Shown piece after piece: positions 8,534 through 16,713 of a DNA stretch of 60,348 bases (positions are counted from its first letter, which is position 1; the number at the start of each line of letters is the position of its first letter). A model generated the notes under the pieces. It was given only the letters and a program-made list of their open reading frames with translations, ran no database searches and was not told where the DNA came from. The translations under genes and the position numbers were made by a program. Origin of the DNA: Actinomycetes bacterium (GTDB lineage Bacteria; Actinomycetota; Actinomycetes; Actinomycetales; Demequinaceae); contig JAEZXC010000094.1 in NCBI GenBank assembly GCA_023442845.1, positions 1 to 60,348 of the forward strand. The letters run 5' to 3'.

Positions 8534-9115
8534 TCATGACTGCGCCTCCGCTCGGTAATCGCGGATGCCCTGTTCTGCTGCGTAGTCGCGAAGGCGGTCA
8601 CGCAGCATCCTCCGTCCCCGGTGCAGTCGGGACATGACAGTCCCCACCGGGGTGTCCATGATTTCAGCGATCTCTTTGTAGGCAAAGCCCTCGACATCGC
8701 TGAGATACACGGCCATACGGAAGTCGTCAGAAAGTTCCGCGAGCGCATCGCGGATCTCGTTATCGCCCAGCGCGTCGAGAGCCATTTCCTCGGCCGACGC
8801 CAAACCGGCGGACTGGTGCTGCGCTGCGGAGGCGAGCTGCCAGTCTTCAACGGTGTCGGCGTCGGTGCGCTTGGGCTCGCGCTGCTTCTTGCGATAACTG
8901 TTGATAAAGGCGTTCGTCTGGATCCGATACAACCAAGCCTTGAGGTTGGTGCCGGGAGTGAACTTGTCCTGTGCCGCGAACGCCTTGGCGTAGGTCTCTT
9001 GGACAAGGTCTTCTGCGTCAGCAGAGTTGCGCGTCATGCGCAAGGCCGCCGCGTATAACTGATCCATATAGGACAGTGCTTCGACCTCAAAGTCGAGGGT
9101 GGTGTTGTCGCTCAT
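8534..9115 (-). CDS. sigR: ECF RNA polymerase sigma factor SigR/SigH
   Basis: 193-residue ECF sigma factor for the thiol-oxidative stress regulon. Region 2 contains LRMTRNSADAEDLVQETYAKAF and LKAWLYRIQTNAFINSYRK. Region 4 contains DDFRMAVYLSDVEGFAYKEIAEIMDTPVGTV. The ATG at 9115 opens the short form, as MSDNTTLDFE. A second in-frame ATG at 9193 would add 26 residues, and the frame is open to 9244. A SigR-type promoter and a separate housekeeping-type -10 lie upstream; see the promoter entries and findings. Partner anti-sigma factor RsrA is encoded just downstream. Confidence 0.95.
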   Translation of the reverse strand: MSDNTTLDFEVEALSYMDQLYAAALRMTRNSADAEDLVQETYAKAFAAQDKFTPGTNLKAWLYRIQTNAFINSYRKKQREPKRTDADTVEDWQLASAAQHQSAGLASAEEMALDALGDNEIRDALAELSDDFRMAVYLSDVEGFAYKEIAEIMDTPVGTVMSRLHRGRRMLRDRLRDYAAEQGIRDYRAEAQS

Positions 9116-9123
9116 CGCTAGCG

Positions 9124-9129
9124 AGCCTA
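9124..9129 (-). promoter_or_regulatory. Proximal sigR -10 element
   Basis: TAGGCT on the minus strand, 8 bp before the ATG at 9115. By the spacing used at many genes in this window it would yield a nearly leaderless transcript for the short SigR form, independent of SigR. No clear -35 hexamer is visible. Confidence 0.45.
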
Positions 9130-9201
9130 CCTGGCGGCGGGCGCGAAGACCTTGATGCACCTTGCGCGTCTCGATCGAGCCAGTCAACGTCATGACCTCA
9201 C

Positions 9202-9228
9202 AACACCATATTGGGGGGCAACATTCCC
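9202..9228 (-). promoter_or_regulatory. SigR-type autoregulatory promoter
   Basis: GGGAAT (9228-9223) and GTT (9204-9202) on the minus strand are separated by exactly 18 bp, matching the Streptomyces SigR consensus GGAAT-N18/19-GTT. The predicted transcript start is around 9194-9197, next to the ATG at 9193 that opens an extended SigR. This would be the SigR-dependent distal promoter. Confidence 0.75.
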
Positions 9229-9346
9229 GGGTTGTATGACACATTCCATCGACTACTTCGCTCCATGACGCCGACGCCGCGGTCGCCGTTTTGCGTGCGT
9301 TGCGCTCTCCCGTGGACGGCCTCGCGCAGATGAGTAGGCTGGAGGT

Positions 9347-9883
9347 ATGACTCGTGCACTTGCTCGGCCGTTGCTGGCCTCATGGTTTGTTTACGCGGGC
9401 GTGCGTGATGCCCTCGAACCTGACGCGCGCGCCCGTCTCGCGGATCCCGTGGTCGCCCCCCTGTTGCAGGAGGCTGGTGCCACTGATGTCAATACGGCGG
9501 ACGTCGTGCGGGCGCACGGTGCAGTCACGGCTCTCACGGCTACAGTGCTCGCCTTTTCCCGTACCCCTCGCACCGCTGGCATGGCGCTGACCGGGCTGGC
9601 TGCAGCGTCGGCCGCCATGTACACGCCGTTCTGGCGACTGCCGGAAGGCCCCGAACGTGATGCAATGCGCGGCGAGTTCCTCAAGAACCTCTCGCTTGTT
9701 GGCGGCGCATTGCTCGCCGCGACCGCAGGCCACTCGGCCGGCCATGTGAAGCGCAAGAAGGCACGTAAGGCCAAGGCGAAGGCGAAGGCCGCATCCAAGA
9801 AGGCGCAGGCAAAGAAGCACCTCATTGACGCGTACCGGGAGACTCCGGGCGTGCGCGGCTGGGCCGCACGTAGGGCCTCGTGA
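9347..9883 (+). CDS. DoxX-like membrane protein with a Lys/Ala-rich tail
   Basis: 178 residues. The N-terminal part (LARPLLASWFVYAGVRDALEP) and later hydrophobic segments near 60-78, 80-95 and 113-128 resemble DoxX-family small membrane proteins. NLSLVGGALLAA is a typical family segment. The last 50 residues are very rich in Lys and Ala and are likely cytoplasmic. A -10-like TAGGCT at 9335-9340 ends 6 bp before the ATG, so the transcript is probably leaderless; GGAGGT sits directly against the ATG with no spacer and could not act as a normal ribosome-binding site. The stop overlaps the aroA start. Confidence 0.75.
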   Translation: MTRALARPLLASWFVYAGVRDALEPDARARLADPVVAPLLQEAGATDVNTADVVRAHGAVTALTATVLAFSRTPRTAGMALTGLAAASAAMYTPFWRLPEGPERDAMRGEFLKNLSLVGGALLAATAGHSAGHVKRKKARKAKAKAKAASKKAQAKKHLIDAYRETPGVRGWAARRAS

Positions 9884-11280
9884 CGTCGGCGCGTACGCCG
9901 GGCATCGGCCCCGGCCAGGTGTGGCCTGCCCCCGTGGCGGCACCGCTACATGAGACTCCGCCGCTCAACGCGACCGTGGAGGTTCCCGGTTCAAAGTCCC
10001 TGACAAATCGGTACTTGGTGCTCGCCGCGCTCGCCGCTACGCCAGTGACAGTGCGGGGCGGCCTCATCTCACGGGACTCGGAGCTGATGATCGCCGCGTT
10101 GCGTGCCCTCGGCGTGGGTGTTGACCTTGGCGGCGCAGACGGCGCGTGGACGGTGACGCCAGGCCCGATTCGCGGCGGCGTCCACATTGACTGCGGCCTT
10201 GCTGGGACGGTCATGCGTTTTGTGCCGCCGCTCGTGTTGCTCGCTGGTCTCGCTGGCGACACCCGTCCCGTCACCTTTGATGGCGACGAGGGTGCACGCG
10301 TGCGCCCCATGGGGGCCCTCCTTGACGCTCTGCGCGCGCTTGGCGCCACCGTGGACGACGAGGGCCGCGGCACTCTCCCCTTCACCGTCACGCCGCCGAC
10401 GTCGGTGCCGGGGACCGTGGATGTGGACTCGTCAGCGTCGTCCCAGTTTGTGACCGCGCTGTTGCTGATCGCGCCGCGCTTGCCGCACGGGCTCACGGTG
10501 CGTCACGTGGGCGAGAAGCTGCCGAGCCTGCCGCATATCGATATGACATGTGCGACGCTTCGGGAGGCCGGGGTACGCGTCGACCAGCCCGATGAGCGCA
10601 CGTGGATTGTCCACCCGGGCGTGCTGCACTTACCGCAGGTGCGCGTGGAGCCGGACCTCAGCAATGCGGGCCCGTTCATGGCGGCCGCACTCATCGCGGG
10701 CGGCGAGGTGCGCATCCCGGGTTGGCCGAGCGAGACCACCCAACCTGGAGCGCTCTACCCCGAGTTGCTCGAGCGCATGGGCGGTACGTGCACGCTCGAT
10801 GGGGACGTGATGACGGTCCGCGGCGATGGTCGCGTCTTCGGGATCGATGCTGATCTGTCTGCCGCTGGAGAGCTCACGCCCACCATTGCGGCGTTGTGCA
10901 CCGTGGCGGAGGGACCGAGCGTCATCACCGGGATTGGGCACCTGCGTGGGCATGAGACGGACCGTCTGGCCGCGATCGCGACCGAGGTGGAGCGCTTAGG
11001 TGGCTCATGTGAGGCGCTCGAGTCATCTCTTGTCTTTGGTGGTGCACCGGACCCGGCGGGTCTCGACGCGGGCCTTCACGCTACCGAGGTCGAGACGTAC
11101 CACGATCACCGGATGGCGACCTTTGCCGCCATCATCGGGTTACGTGTTCCGGGCGTTCACGTCGTGAACGTGGGCACCACGTCCAAGACGATGCCCGACT
11201 TCCCCGCGATGTGGCAGGCAATGGTGAATCCTGGCCCGACGCTGGGGCTCGCTGGCGCCGCGGGGGCGCCTTCCGCGTGA
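9880..11280 (+). CDS. aroA: 3-phosphoshikimate 1-carboxyvinyltransferase (EPSP synthase)
   Basis: 466 residues, shikimate pathway enzyme that joins PEP to shikimate 3-phosphate. Key segments are VPGSKSLTNRYLVLAALA (substrate-binding Lys-Ser), CGLAGTVMRFVPPLVLLA, GDEGARVRPMGALLDALRALGA, SSASSQFVTALLL, GELTPTIAALCTVAEG and YHDHRMATFAAIIGL near the C-terminus. A short N-terminal extension of about 20 residues precedes the barrel. GTG start overlapping the previous stop by 4 bp; the stop overlaps the rsgA start. In M. tuberculosis aroA (Rv3227) also adjoins rsgA. Confidence 0.97.
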   Translation: MTSARTPGIGPGQVWPAPVAAPLHETPPLNATVEVPGSKSLTNRYLVLAALAATPVTVRGGLISRDSELMIAALRALGVGVDLGGADGAWTVTPGPIRGGVHIDCGLAGTVMRFVPPLVLLAGLAGDTRPVTFDGDEGARVRPMGALLDALRALGATVDDEGRGTLPFTVTPPTSVPGTVDVDSSASSQFVTALLLIAPRLPHGLTVRHVGEKLPSLPHIDMTCATLREAGVRVDQPDERTWIVHPGVLHLPQVRVEPDLSNAGPFMAAALIAGGEVRIPGWPSETTQPGALYPELLERMGGTCTLDGDVMTVRGDGRVFGIDADLSAAGELTPTIAALCTVAEGPSVITGIGHLRGHETDRLAAIATEVERLGGSCEALESSLVFGGAPDPAGLDAGLHATEVETYHDHRMATFAAIIGLRVPGVHVVNVGTTSKTMPDFPAMWQAMVNPGPTLGLAGAAGAPSA

Positions 11281-12299
11281 GCGACTGGGCTCACTACGAC
11301 GAATCCGACGCCCGGGTGCGGCCCGGGCGACGTGGCTCGCGGCCCCGCACCAAGCGTCGGCCCGCTCACGATGACGCCGTGGACGGTGTGGTGGTCGCAG
11401 TTGACCGAGGCCGTTACACCGTGCTCACCGACGCCGGTCCTACGGTGATGGCGGTCAAGGCTCGTGAGGTGGGGCGCCGGGGCCTTGTGGTGGGCGATGT
11501 TGTGCATCTCGTGGGTGATGTGAGCGGCGCGCCTGACACGTTGGCGCGGATTGTCCGTCGGGGTGAGCGGGTGTCGGCGCTCAGGCGCACGGCCGATGAC
11601 ACGGACCCCACGGAACGGGTGGTGGTCGCAAACGCGGATCAGCTTGCGATCGTTGCTGCGGTGGCGGACCCGGAGCCCAATCCCCGCATGATCGACCGCG
11701 CGCTCGTGGCGGGCTTCGATGCGGGCTTGGGAGCGGTGCTCGTGCTGACGAAGGCGGACCTCGCCTCTGCCGATCCAATGCGGGCGCTCTATGAGCCGCT
11801 CGGAGTCACGGTGATCGAGGTGTCGGTGAGGCGTGATGGCGGGCCTGCTGCGGATGCGGGATTTGCGCGGCTTCAGCAACAACTTCATGGGCTCAAGACG
11901 GTGTTTGTTGGCCCGTCAGGGGTCGGGAAGTCGACGCTTGTCAACGCGCTTGTCCCCGCAGCGGAGCGTGCCGTGGGCCGCGTCAACGACGTGACGGGGC
12001 GGGGGCGTCATACGTCGACGTCATCGGTCATGGTGGAGGTGCCTACCGGTGGGTGGATCATCGATACGCCCGGTGTGCGTTCCTTTGGCTTGGCGCACGT
12101 TGACCCAGAACACATGCTGCGCGCGTTTCCCGATGTGGCTGATTACGAGGAAGAACACTGCCCACGCGGGTGTCAACACTTGAGCGCGGCGGACGGGTGC
12201 GAACTCGACTCCTGGGCGGCCGAGTCGCCCGAGCGTGCGATCAAGCTCGACTCGATTCGGCGTTTGCTTGCCTCACGGCTCGCTGGCGAGGCGTACTAG
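11277..12299 (+). CDS. rsgA: Ribosome small subunit-dependent GTPase RsgA
   Basis: 340-residue circularly permuted GTPase that acts in 30S maturation. An OB-fold N-terminus (DGVVVAVDRGRYTVLTDAG) is followed by G4 (VLTKADL), G1 (FVGPSGVGKSTLVN) and G3 (IIDTPGVRSFG). The zinc motif (EEHCPRGCQHLSAADGCEL) carries the Cys and His ligands. GTG at 11277 overlaps the aroA stop; the frame is open 22 codons further upstream, but that stretch overlaps aroA and lacks similarity. Its TAG stop shares a CTAG with the convergent Fic gene. Confidence 0.96.
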   Translation: MSDWAHYDESDARVRPGRRGSRPRTKRRPAHDDAVDGVVVAVDRGRYTVLTDAGPTVMAVKAREVGRRGLVVGDVVHLVGDVSGAPDTLARIVRRGERVSALRRTADDTDPTERVVVANADQLAIVAAVADPEPNPRMIDRALVAGFDAGLGAVLVLTKADLASADPMRALYEPLGVTVIEVSVRRDGGPAADAGFARLQQQLHGLKTVFVGPSGVGKSTLVNALVPAAERAVGRVNDVTGRGRHTSTSSVMVEVPTGGWIIDTPGVRSFGLAHVDPEHMLRAFPDVADYEEEHCPRGCQHLSAADGCELDSWAAESPERAIKLDSIRRLLASRLAGEAY

Positions 12300-13498
12300 C
12301 TGCGCACCCGTTGCTGTTTGGCCGCAGCTGGCCCTGCAAGTTCGGTCACGAGGGCCTGCGCGGCCTCGAAGACGTCGATTGCGGCCCATGCTGTGTCTCT
12401 GCGGGTGGGGCTGACGCGGGCGAGCACCCCTGCCTCTGCGAGGCGAGCGATCGCCTCGTAGGCGCTTGCCTGGGAGGCGCCCGTCAGGTCTTGGACCTGC
12501 TGGGCATTCACAGTGGGGTTGGCGACAAGCCGGTCGATGAGTGCATGGGCCGCCGAGCCGCGTCGTGGACGGGCTACCTCACGCCAATGCTCGGGGAGGT
12601 CCGCAACTCTTGTCGCCAGCCGCCCTGCAGCGTCGGCCGCTCTGAGAGTTGCTTGGGCGACCATCTCGACCATAGGCGTCGCGTCGCCCTCTCTGAAAGT
12701 TCTCCAGGAGCCGTTGTAACGGAGAGTGTTGCCCGCCAGGGCGGCCGAAATCGGAATGACTGACCTCTCAATGGCTCTCCTGGAACGGAAAATGCCGTTG
12801 ATGAGGCTCCTCGCAACACCATCGCTGCTCTCGGGGAACGGCTCAATCGACCTCACCTGGCCGTGGGCGATTGCCGCTTGCGTGATGGGGTCGAGGTCAC
12901 CTCGGGCCACAAACGCGACAAGGTCGTCCATGAGGTCTGCAATGCGTGCAGGATGCGGGGGCACAAAGTCGGCACCATCTGGCCACAGATCGGTACCGCC
13001 TCGCCAGGTCTGAACGCGCCGGTATGCGGCCCCTGTCTGGTGCCCCGACGCCATCCTGCGCGGCGGGCTGTATGCGAGTGAGATTGATCCAAGCGTGACC
13101 GCGCGGCGGCTCGCATCAAGGTGCGCGGAGAGGTTGCTGACCGCCTTGTGTACGGTGCGCGCAGATCTGCTTGTGGGCTGAATCGCCGCCGCCGCTGCAA
13201 GTTGCCTCGGTATGGCCACAAGGCCATCTATCAGGGAAGACGCAATGGCCTCGGCCAGCGTGAGGGTCGCGACGACGCCGGGCTGATGCATCGCCGGCGA
13301 CCGGTCCAGGAGCGCCAACGCGAGCCGCGCATCTTGACAGAGGCTGGCGACATCGGCGTCCACGTGGATCTGCTGCGAGGCCAGCGGTGCGGGCACCGCG
13401 GCCTCATAGTCATGAACCAACTTCACGCCCGAGTCGGCCGGTGCCCAGGGGTGCCGTTCGCTCGAGTGCGGCAGGAGCGTCGGCGCCACTTGGCTCAC
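12296..13498 (-). CDS. Fic-family protein with degenerate active site and C-terminal winged helix
   Basis: 400 residues. The middle is a Fic/DOC fold: MDDLVAFVARGDLDPITQAAIAHGQVRSIEPF. Where active Fic enzymes have HPFxxGNGRxxR, this protein has IEPFPESSDGVARSLI. The catalytic His is Glu and the GNGR phosphate loop is changed, so AMPylation activity is unlikely. An N-terminal helix with SSLIDG resembles the (S/T)xxxE(G/N) inhibitory motif. The C-terminus (ALIDRLVANPTVNAQQVQDLTGAS onward) is a helix-turn-helix. GTG start. A 16-bp palindrome lies 39 bp upstream, suggesting it may act as an autoregulator. Confidence 0.8.
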   Translation of the reverse strand: MSQVAPTLLPHSSERHPWAPADSGVKLVHDYEAAVPAPLASQQIHVDADVASLCQDARLALALLDRSPAMHQPGVVATLTLAEAIASSLIDGLVAIPRQLAAAAAIQPTSRSARTVHKAVSNLSAHLDASRRAVTLGSISLAYSPPRRMASGHQTGAAYRRVQTWRGGTDLWPDGADFVPPHPARIADLMDDLVAFVARGDLDPITQAAIAHGQVRSIEPFPESSDGVARSLINGIFRSRRAIERSVIPISAALAGNTLRYNGSWRTFREGDATPMVEMVAQATLRAADAAGRLATRVADLPEHWREVARPRRGSAAHALIDRLVANPTVNAQQVQDLTGASQASAYEAIARLAEAGVLARVSPTRRDTAWAAIDVFEAAQALVTELAGPAAAKQQRVRS

Positions 13499-13536
13499 CG
13501 CCTCTCACCTATGCGTGCATTATTCCGGCTTCTAAC

Positions 13537-13552
13537 ACTATTCCAGAATAGT
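13537..13552. promoter_or_regulatory. Palindromic operator candidate between fic-like gene and hisN
   Basis: ACTATTCCAGAATAGT has perfect 7-bp arms around CA. A partial copy (TATTCC) recurs about 18 bp to the left. It lies in the 107-bp divergent spacer, 39 bp upstream of the Fic-like start and 54 bp upstream of hisN, which fits an operator for a dimeric repressor such as the HTH-bearing Fic-like protein. Confidence 0.5.
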
Positions 13553-13605
13553 AGACGCAAGGTCACGATCTGGCGAAAGTGAGCTCGACGGCTACGCTGG
13601 GCGCC

Positions 13606-14403
13606 ATGACGCACCAGGATGATCTCGCTCTAGCCCTGCGCATTGCAGATGAGGTGGATGCACTTACCGTGGCGGGTTCGCTCGGCGAGTTCACGGTTGA
13701 GATGAAGCCCGATGACACCCCGGTTACGGCAATCGACCGTGCCGCGGAGCGCCTTGTCCGCGACATTCTTGAGCGTGAGCGCCCCTCAGACGCGATTGTG
13801 GGCGAAGAGTACGGCTCATCGGGCGACGAGGCTGCGGGACGACGCTGGGTCATCGACCCCATCGACGGCACCAAGAACTTCGTGCGCGGGGTTCCTGCAT
13901 GGGCCACCCTCATTGGCCTCTTGGTTGACGGCGAACCCACGGTGGGTGTCGTGTCGGCTCCTGCACTTGGCCGACGCTGGTACGGCGCTATCGGCGAGGG
14001 CGCCTGGACTGTCACGCGTGTTCACGGCTTCCCCACGCAGCCGCGCCCCATTCACGTATCTGATGTGTCCGCCCTGGACGAGGCGTCCCTTTCTTACTCG
14101 GAGCCTGGCGAGTGGCACACGGAGGGCAAGGGAGTTGAGTTCGAGAACTTGCAGAAGGCGGTGTGGCGCACGCGCGCGTACGGCGACTTCTGGAGCTACA
14201 TGCTGGTCGCGGAAGGCGCCGTGGATGTTGCGGCGGAGCCGGAGCTTGCACTACACGACATGGCGGCAATCGTTCCCATCGTGACCGAAGCCGGCGGAAC
14301 GTTCACCTCGGTTGATGGCGTTCCCGGACCGTTTGGTGGCTCGGCTCTTGCCACGAACCGGCACCTCCACGCGCAGGTGCTCGCGATTCTCGCTCCGCGC
14401 TAG
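13606..14403 (+). CDS. hisN: Histidinol-phosphatase, inositol-monophosphatase type
   Basis: 265-residue Mg-dependent phosphatase. The metal-binding motifs are GEEYG near residue 67, WVIDPIDGTKNFVRG near 82-96, and the C-terminal ELALHDMAAIVPIVTEAGG. The 'GTKNFVRGVPAWATLIGL' wording fits the HisN histidinol-phosphatase subgroup; general inositol-1-phosphatase activity cannot be excluded. The ATG at 13606 is preferred to a GTG at 13579, because TACGCT (13593-13598) ends 7 bp before it and predicts a leaderless mRNA. It ends in a CTAG shared with the convergent DUF6912 gene. Confidence 0.88.
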   Translation: MTHQDDLALALRIADEVDALTVAGSLGEFTVEMKPDDTPVTAIDRAAERLVRDILERERPSDAIVGEEYGSSGDEAAGRRWVIDPIDGTKNFVRGVPAWATLIGLLVDGEPTVGVVSAPALGRRWYGAIGEGAWTVTRVHGFPTQPRPIHVSDVSALDEASLSYSEPGEWHTEGKGVEFENLQKAVWRTRAYGDFWSYMLVAEGAVDVAAEPELALHDMAAIVPIVTEAGGTFTSVDGVPGPFGGSALATNRHLHAQVLAILAPR

Positions 14404-14831
14404 GACTCGACGACCTCGCGTAGGTCGTACCAGAGCAGCGACCTCTCGGCCAGACGTTCGTGCGCGTCCTCATCTCCCTGCCGAGCAGCAATGACATCGG
14501 CTTCGACATCATCTTCATCGAGAAACACGCACGCGATCGAGGCAGGGTCCAAGCGTCCCCTAATCTCAACTGCGGCAGGATGCGCTCCGGCTCCCGGTGT
14601 CACATCCGCACGCGAGACATCGGCGGCGATCACCGCGCGCAGGCGTGACCCGTGCTCGAGCGCGGACGCCATCGCGGCAAGATCGATCGCGTACTCAACC
14701 AACTCCTCGTCGTCCATCTCGGGAGCACTGTCGCGAAGAGCTTCGGTGACGGAGAACGCCTCTTGCGGCTCCCACTTGCCCGAGGCCTGGACCGCGAGGT
14801 CATCAACGATTGCTGGGATGTAGACCCTCAT
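14400..14831 (-). CDS. DUF6912 family protein
   Basis: 143-residue actinobacterial protein of unknown function. It opens MRVYIPAIVDDLA, then an acidic stretch (MDDEELVEYAIDLAAMAS), the strand RLRAVIAADVS, and a late acidic segment (FLDEDDVEADV), which is the layout I associate with DUF6912. No enzymatic motif is seen. It is the last gene of a minus-strand operon (SAF protein, CpaE-like ATPase, this gene), with a 4-bp overlap at its start. Confidence 0.75.
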   Translation of the reverse strand: MRVYIPAIVDDLAVQASGKWEPQEAFSVTEALRDSAPEMDDEELVEYAIDLAAMASALEHGSRLRAVIAADVSRADVTPGAGAHPAAVEIRGRLDPASIACVFLDEDDVEADVIAARQGDEDAHERLAERSLLWYDLREVVES

Positions 14832-16093
14832 GCCCCCAGTGTGGCCCCGGCCGTCGCGGCAGGCGCGTCAACGCGCGCGCGAGCGGCGCAAACACGGAGC
14901 ACCTCTTTCCCCACTGCCTGAATGGACTTCCTCGCTGCGGACCGTGGTGCTCGTTCTCCCAATGCTTGCCCCGCGAGCGTAGCCGCGTCGCACGCGCGGG
15001 GGTCCCACCCAATCGTCCACACGGTGTCGATACCGGCAAAGCGCTTCAATACGTCGGCAATTGCCTGGCGAGGTTGGTCCCCGGCGACTGACGCACGCAC
15101 GCGATTGACGGCCACAACTCGAGGCGTCACATCGCTTGGTGCCACCTCATCGAGATCGGAGAGGGCATGAACAAGCCGCTGCACACCAAGTGGCTCGGCG
15201 CTACCGACGACCACCACAACGTCGGCGGCAGCTAACGCGGACAAGGTGGCGCCGTTTCGCTGAGGTGCACGCGTGTCGTATTGAAGTTCCTCATCGCGCT
15301 CGAGCGAGAACCCGCAATCAATCACGGTGATCGGAGCATGGGTGCGCAGGAGGTCCCACACGGGGTCGAGCGCCGCAGCCGACAACTCCGGCCACCGTTC
15401 GGCACGCGTGATGCCCGACAACACGTGCAAGCCCGGCGCGGCCTCAAGGGCGTGCCGACGGACAGTGTCGTCACTCAACGTCCCGTGCAAGGACGCGCGC
15501 GCCAGCGCGGCAATTCCCGGTGCCTCATCAAGCAGTCCAAGCGCTTGAGCGACTGCTCCTCCATACGTGTCCGCATCCACGAGTAACGCACCGCCCATGC
15601 GGGCGAAGTCGTACGCCATCGACACGGCCACGGTGGTGCGACCAGGTGCACCAGTTGGCCCCCACACGGCCACAACGCTTCCGCGCTGGAGAGCAATCGG
15701 TTCCGCCTCGTTCGCGTCACCTTCTGCGGCGTGCTCCACGTCAACTGCCTGCCGCACTGCGCGCGCGACCGCTGCCGCAACATCCTCGGCCGATGCGTCA
15801 GGCGGGACAATCTCGTCGATACCAATCGAGCGCAGATGATCGGTTGCGGCGTGAGTACCTGGCGATCCGATGACGGCAACACCGGCCGCGATGAACTCGG
15901 CCACTACTCCCCGGTGGAGCTGAAGTTGTTCGGAGACGATGACCGCAGCGCCCACACCCGCGTGCGCCGCAGCGAGCGCCTCACCCAGGTCAGCACAGCG
16001 TCGTGCAACACGAAGTTCGGCAGCAGCGCCGACGGCAGCCGCGACCGTCGCCTCTCGGGGCCCCCGGACGGCAATCAGCACCGAGATGCTCAC
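14828..16093 (-). CDS. CpaE/MinD-like P-loop ATPase with altered Walker A
   Basis: 421 residues. A receiver-like N-terminal domain (about 1-130) precedes a MinD/ParA-type domain. The nucleotide loop reads VWGPTGAPGRTTVAVSMA, so the Walker A Lys is Arg and the signature Lys is missing. ALLVDADTYGG is the Walker A' strand and TVIDCGF the Walker B. This is the CpaE arrangement of Tad/Flp pilus loci and of mycobacterial Ssd-like proteins. It lies between a SAF protein and DUF6912, with 4-bp overlaps on both sides, so the three are one operon. Role unknown. Confidence 0.82.
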   Translation of the reverse strand: MSISVLIAVRGPREATVAAAVGAAAELRVARRCADLGEALAAAHAGVGAAVIVSEQLQLHRGVVAEFIAAGVAVIGSPGTHAATDHLRSIGIDEIVPPDASAEDVAAAVARAVRQAVDVEHAAEGDANEAEPIALQRGSVVAVWGPTGAPGRTTVAVSMAYDFARMGGALLVDADTYGGAVAQALGLLDEAPGIAALARASLHGTLSDDTVRRHALEAAPGLHVLSGITRAERWPELSAAALDPVWDLLRTHAPITVIDCGFSLERDEELQYDTRAPQRNGATLSALAAADVVVVVGSAEPLGVQRLVHALSDLDEVAPSDVTPRVVAVNRVRASVAGDQPRQAIADVLKRFAGIDTVWTIGWDPRACDAATLAGQALGERAPRSAARKSIQAVGKEVLRVCAARARVDAPAATAGATLGA

Positions 16094-16713
16094 CCGCCGC
16101 TCCCCGCAATGCCCACGACTGACACGTCTCCGCGGCTCGCAATCGCATCGAGCAACGTCTCAATCTCGCCACGGGGAACCACCACGTACACGGTTTCGAC
16201 GGTGGAGGACGAGAACGAGCCTCCGGAACGCTCCACCGACTCGACAACGAGATCCGCGCCTACTTTGCTTGTCTCGGGCTCGCCGCTCGGCCCCTCACGC
16301 GTGAGGAAGACGTCCACAACGGACCCTTCTTTCACGCCCGACGCCAAGGGAAGAGTCGTTTGAACGGCGACGGTACGAGAAGAGAAGGCGTCGGCTGGAG
16401 CGAGCGCCGACGTCGGCAGCATCTCGCCATTGCCGACCGTCCGCGTCACCACCTGACCCCAGGGCGCGTCGCCAGGCTTCACATAGTCCCCGCCGCTGAG
16501 ACGCGCGTTCGTGACAACAACGTCGGCCTCCGTGATGACTGTGCCTGGTGTGAGCGTGCCCTTGGCCGCGTAGTACGGCGTTGTCACGTCCGCGCTGCGC
16601 ACCATGGCGCTCACGCCGGCAACGGATGCGGCGATCAAGAGCAAGCCAATAAGAAGCCGCGGATCTTTCCATCCCGGCCTACGCAAGCGACCTGCCACTG
16701 GTGCGTCGTTCAT
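16090..16713 (-). CDS. SAF domain protein (CpaB/RcpC-like)
   Basis: 207 residues with one N-terminal membrane anchor (LLIGLLLIAASVAGVSAMV, about residues 22-40) and an extracytoplasmic SAF domain (GTLTPGTVITEADVVVTNARL). The end of the protein (GDVSVVGIAG) is a short strand, as in CpaB/RcpC proteins of Flp pili. The ATG at 16713 has GGGAGGGG upstream. First gene of the operon with the CpaE-like ATPase and DUF6912. No pilin, secretin or TadA is nearby. Confidence 0.82.
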   Translation of the reverse strand: MNDAPVAGRLRRPGWKDPRLLIGLLLIAASVAGVSAMVRSADVTTPYYAAKGTLTPGTVITEADVVVTNARLSGGDYVKPGDAPWGQVVTRTVGNGEMLPTSALAPADAFSSRTVAVQTTLPLASGVKEGSVVDVFLTREGPSGEPETSKVGADLVVESVERSGGSFSSSTVETVYVVVPRGEIETLLDAIASRGDVSVVGIAGSGG

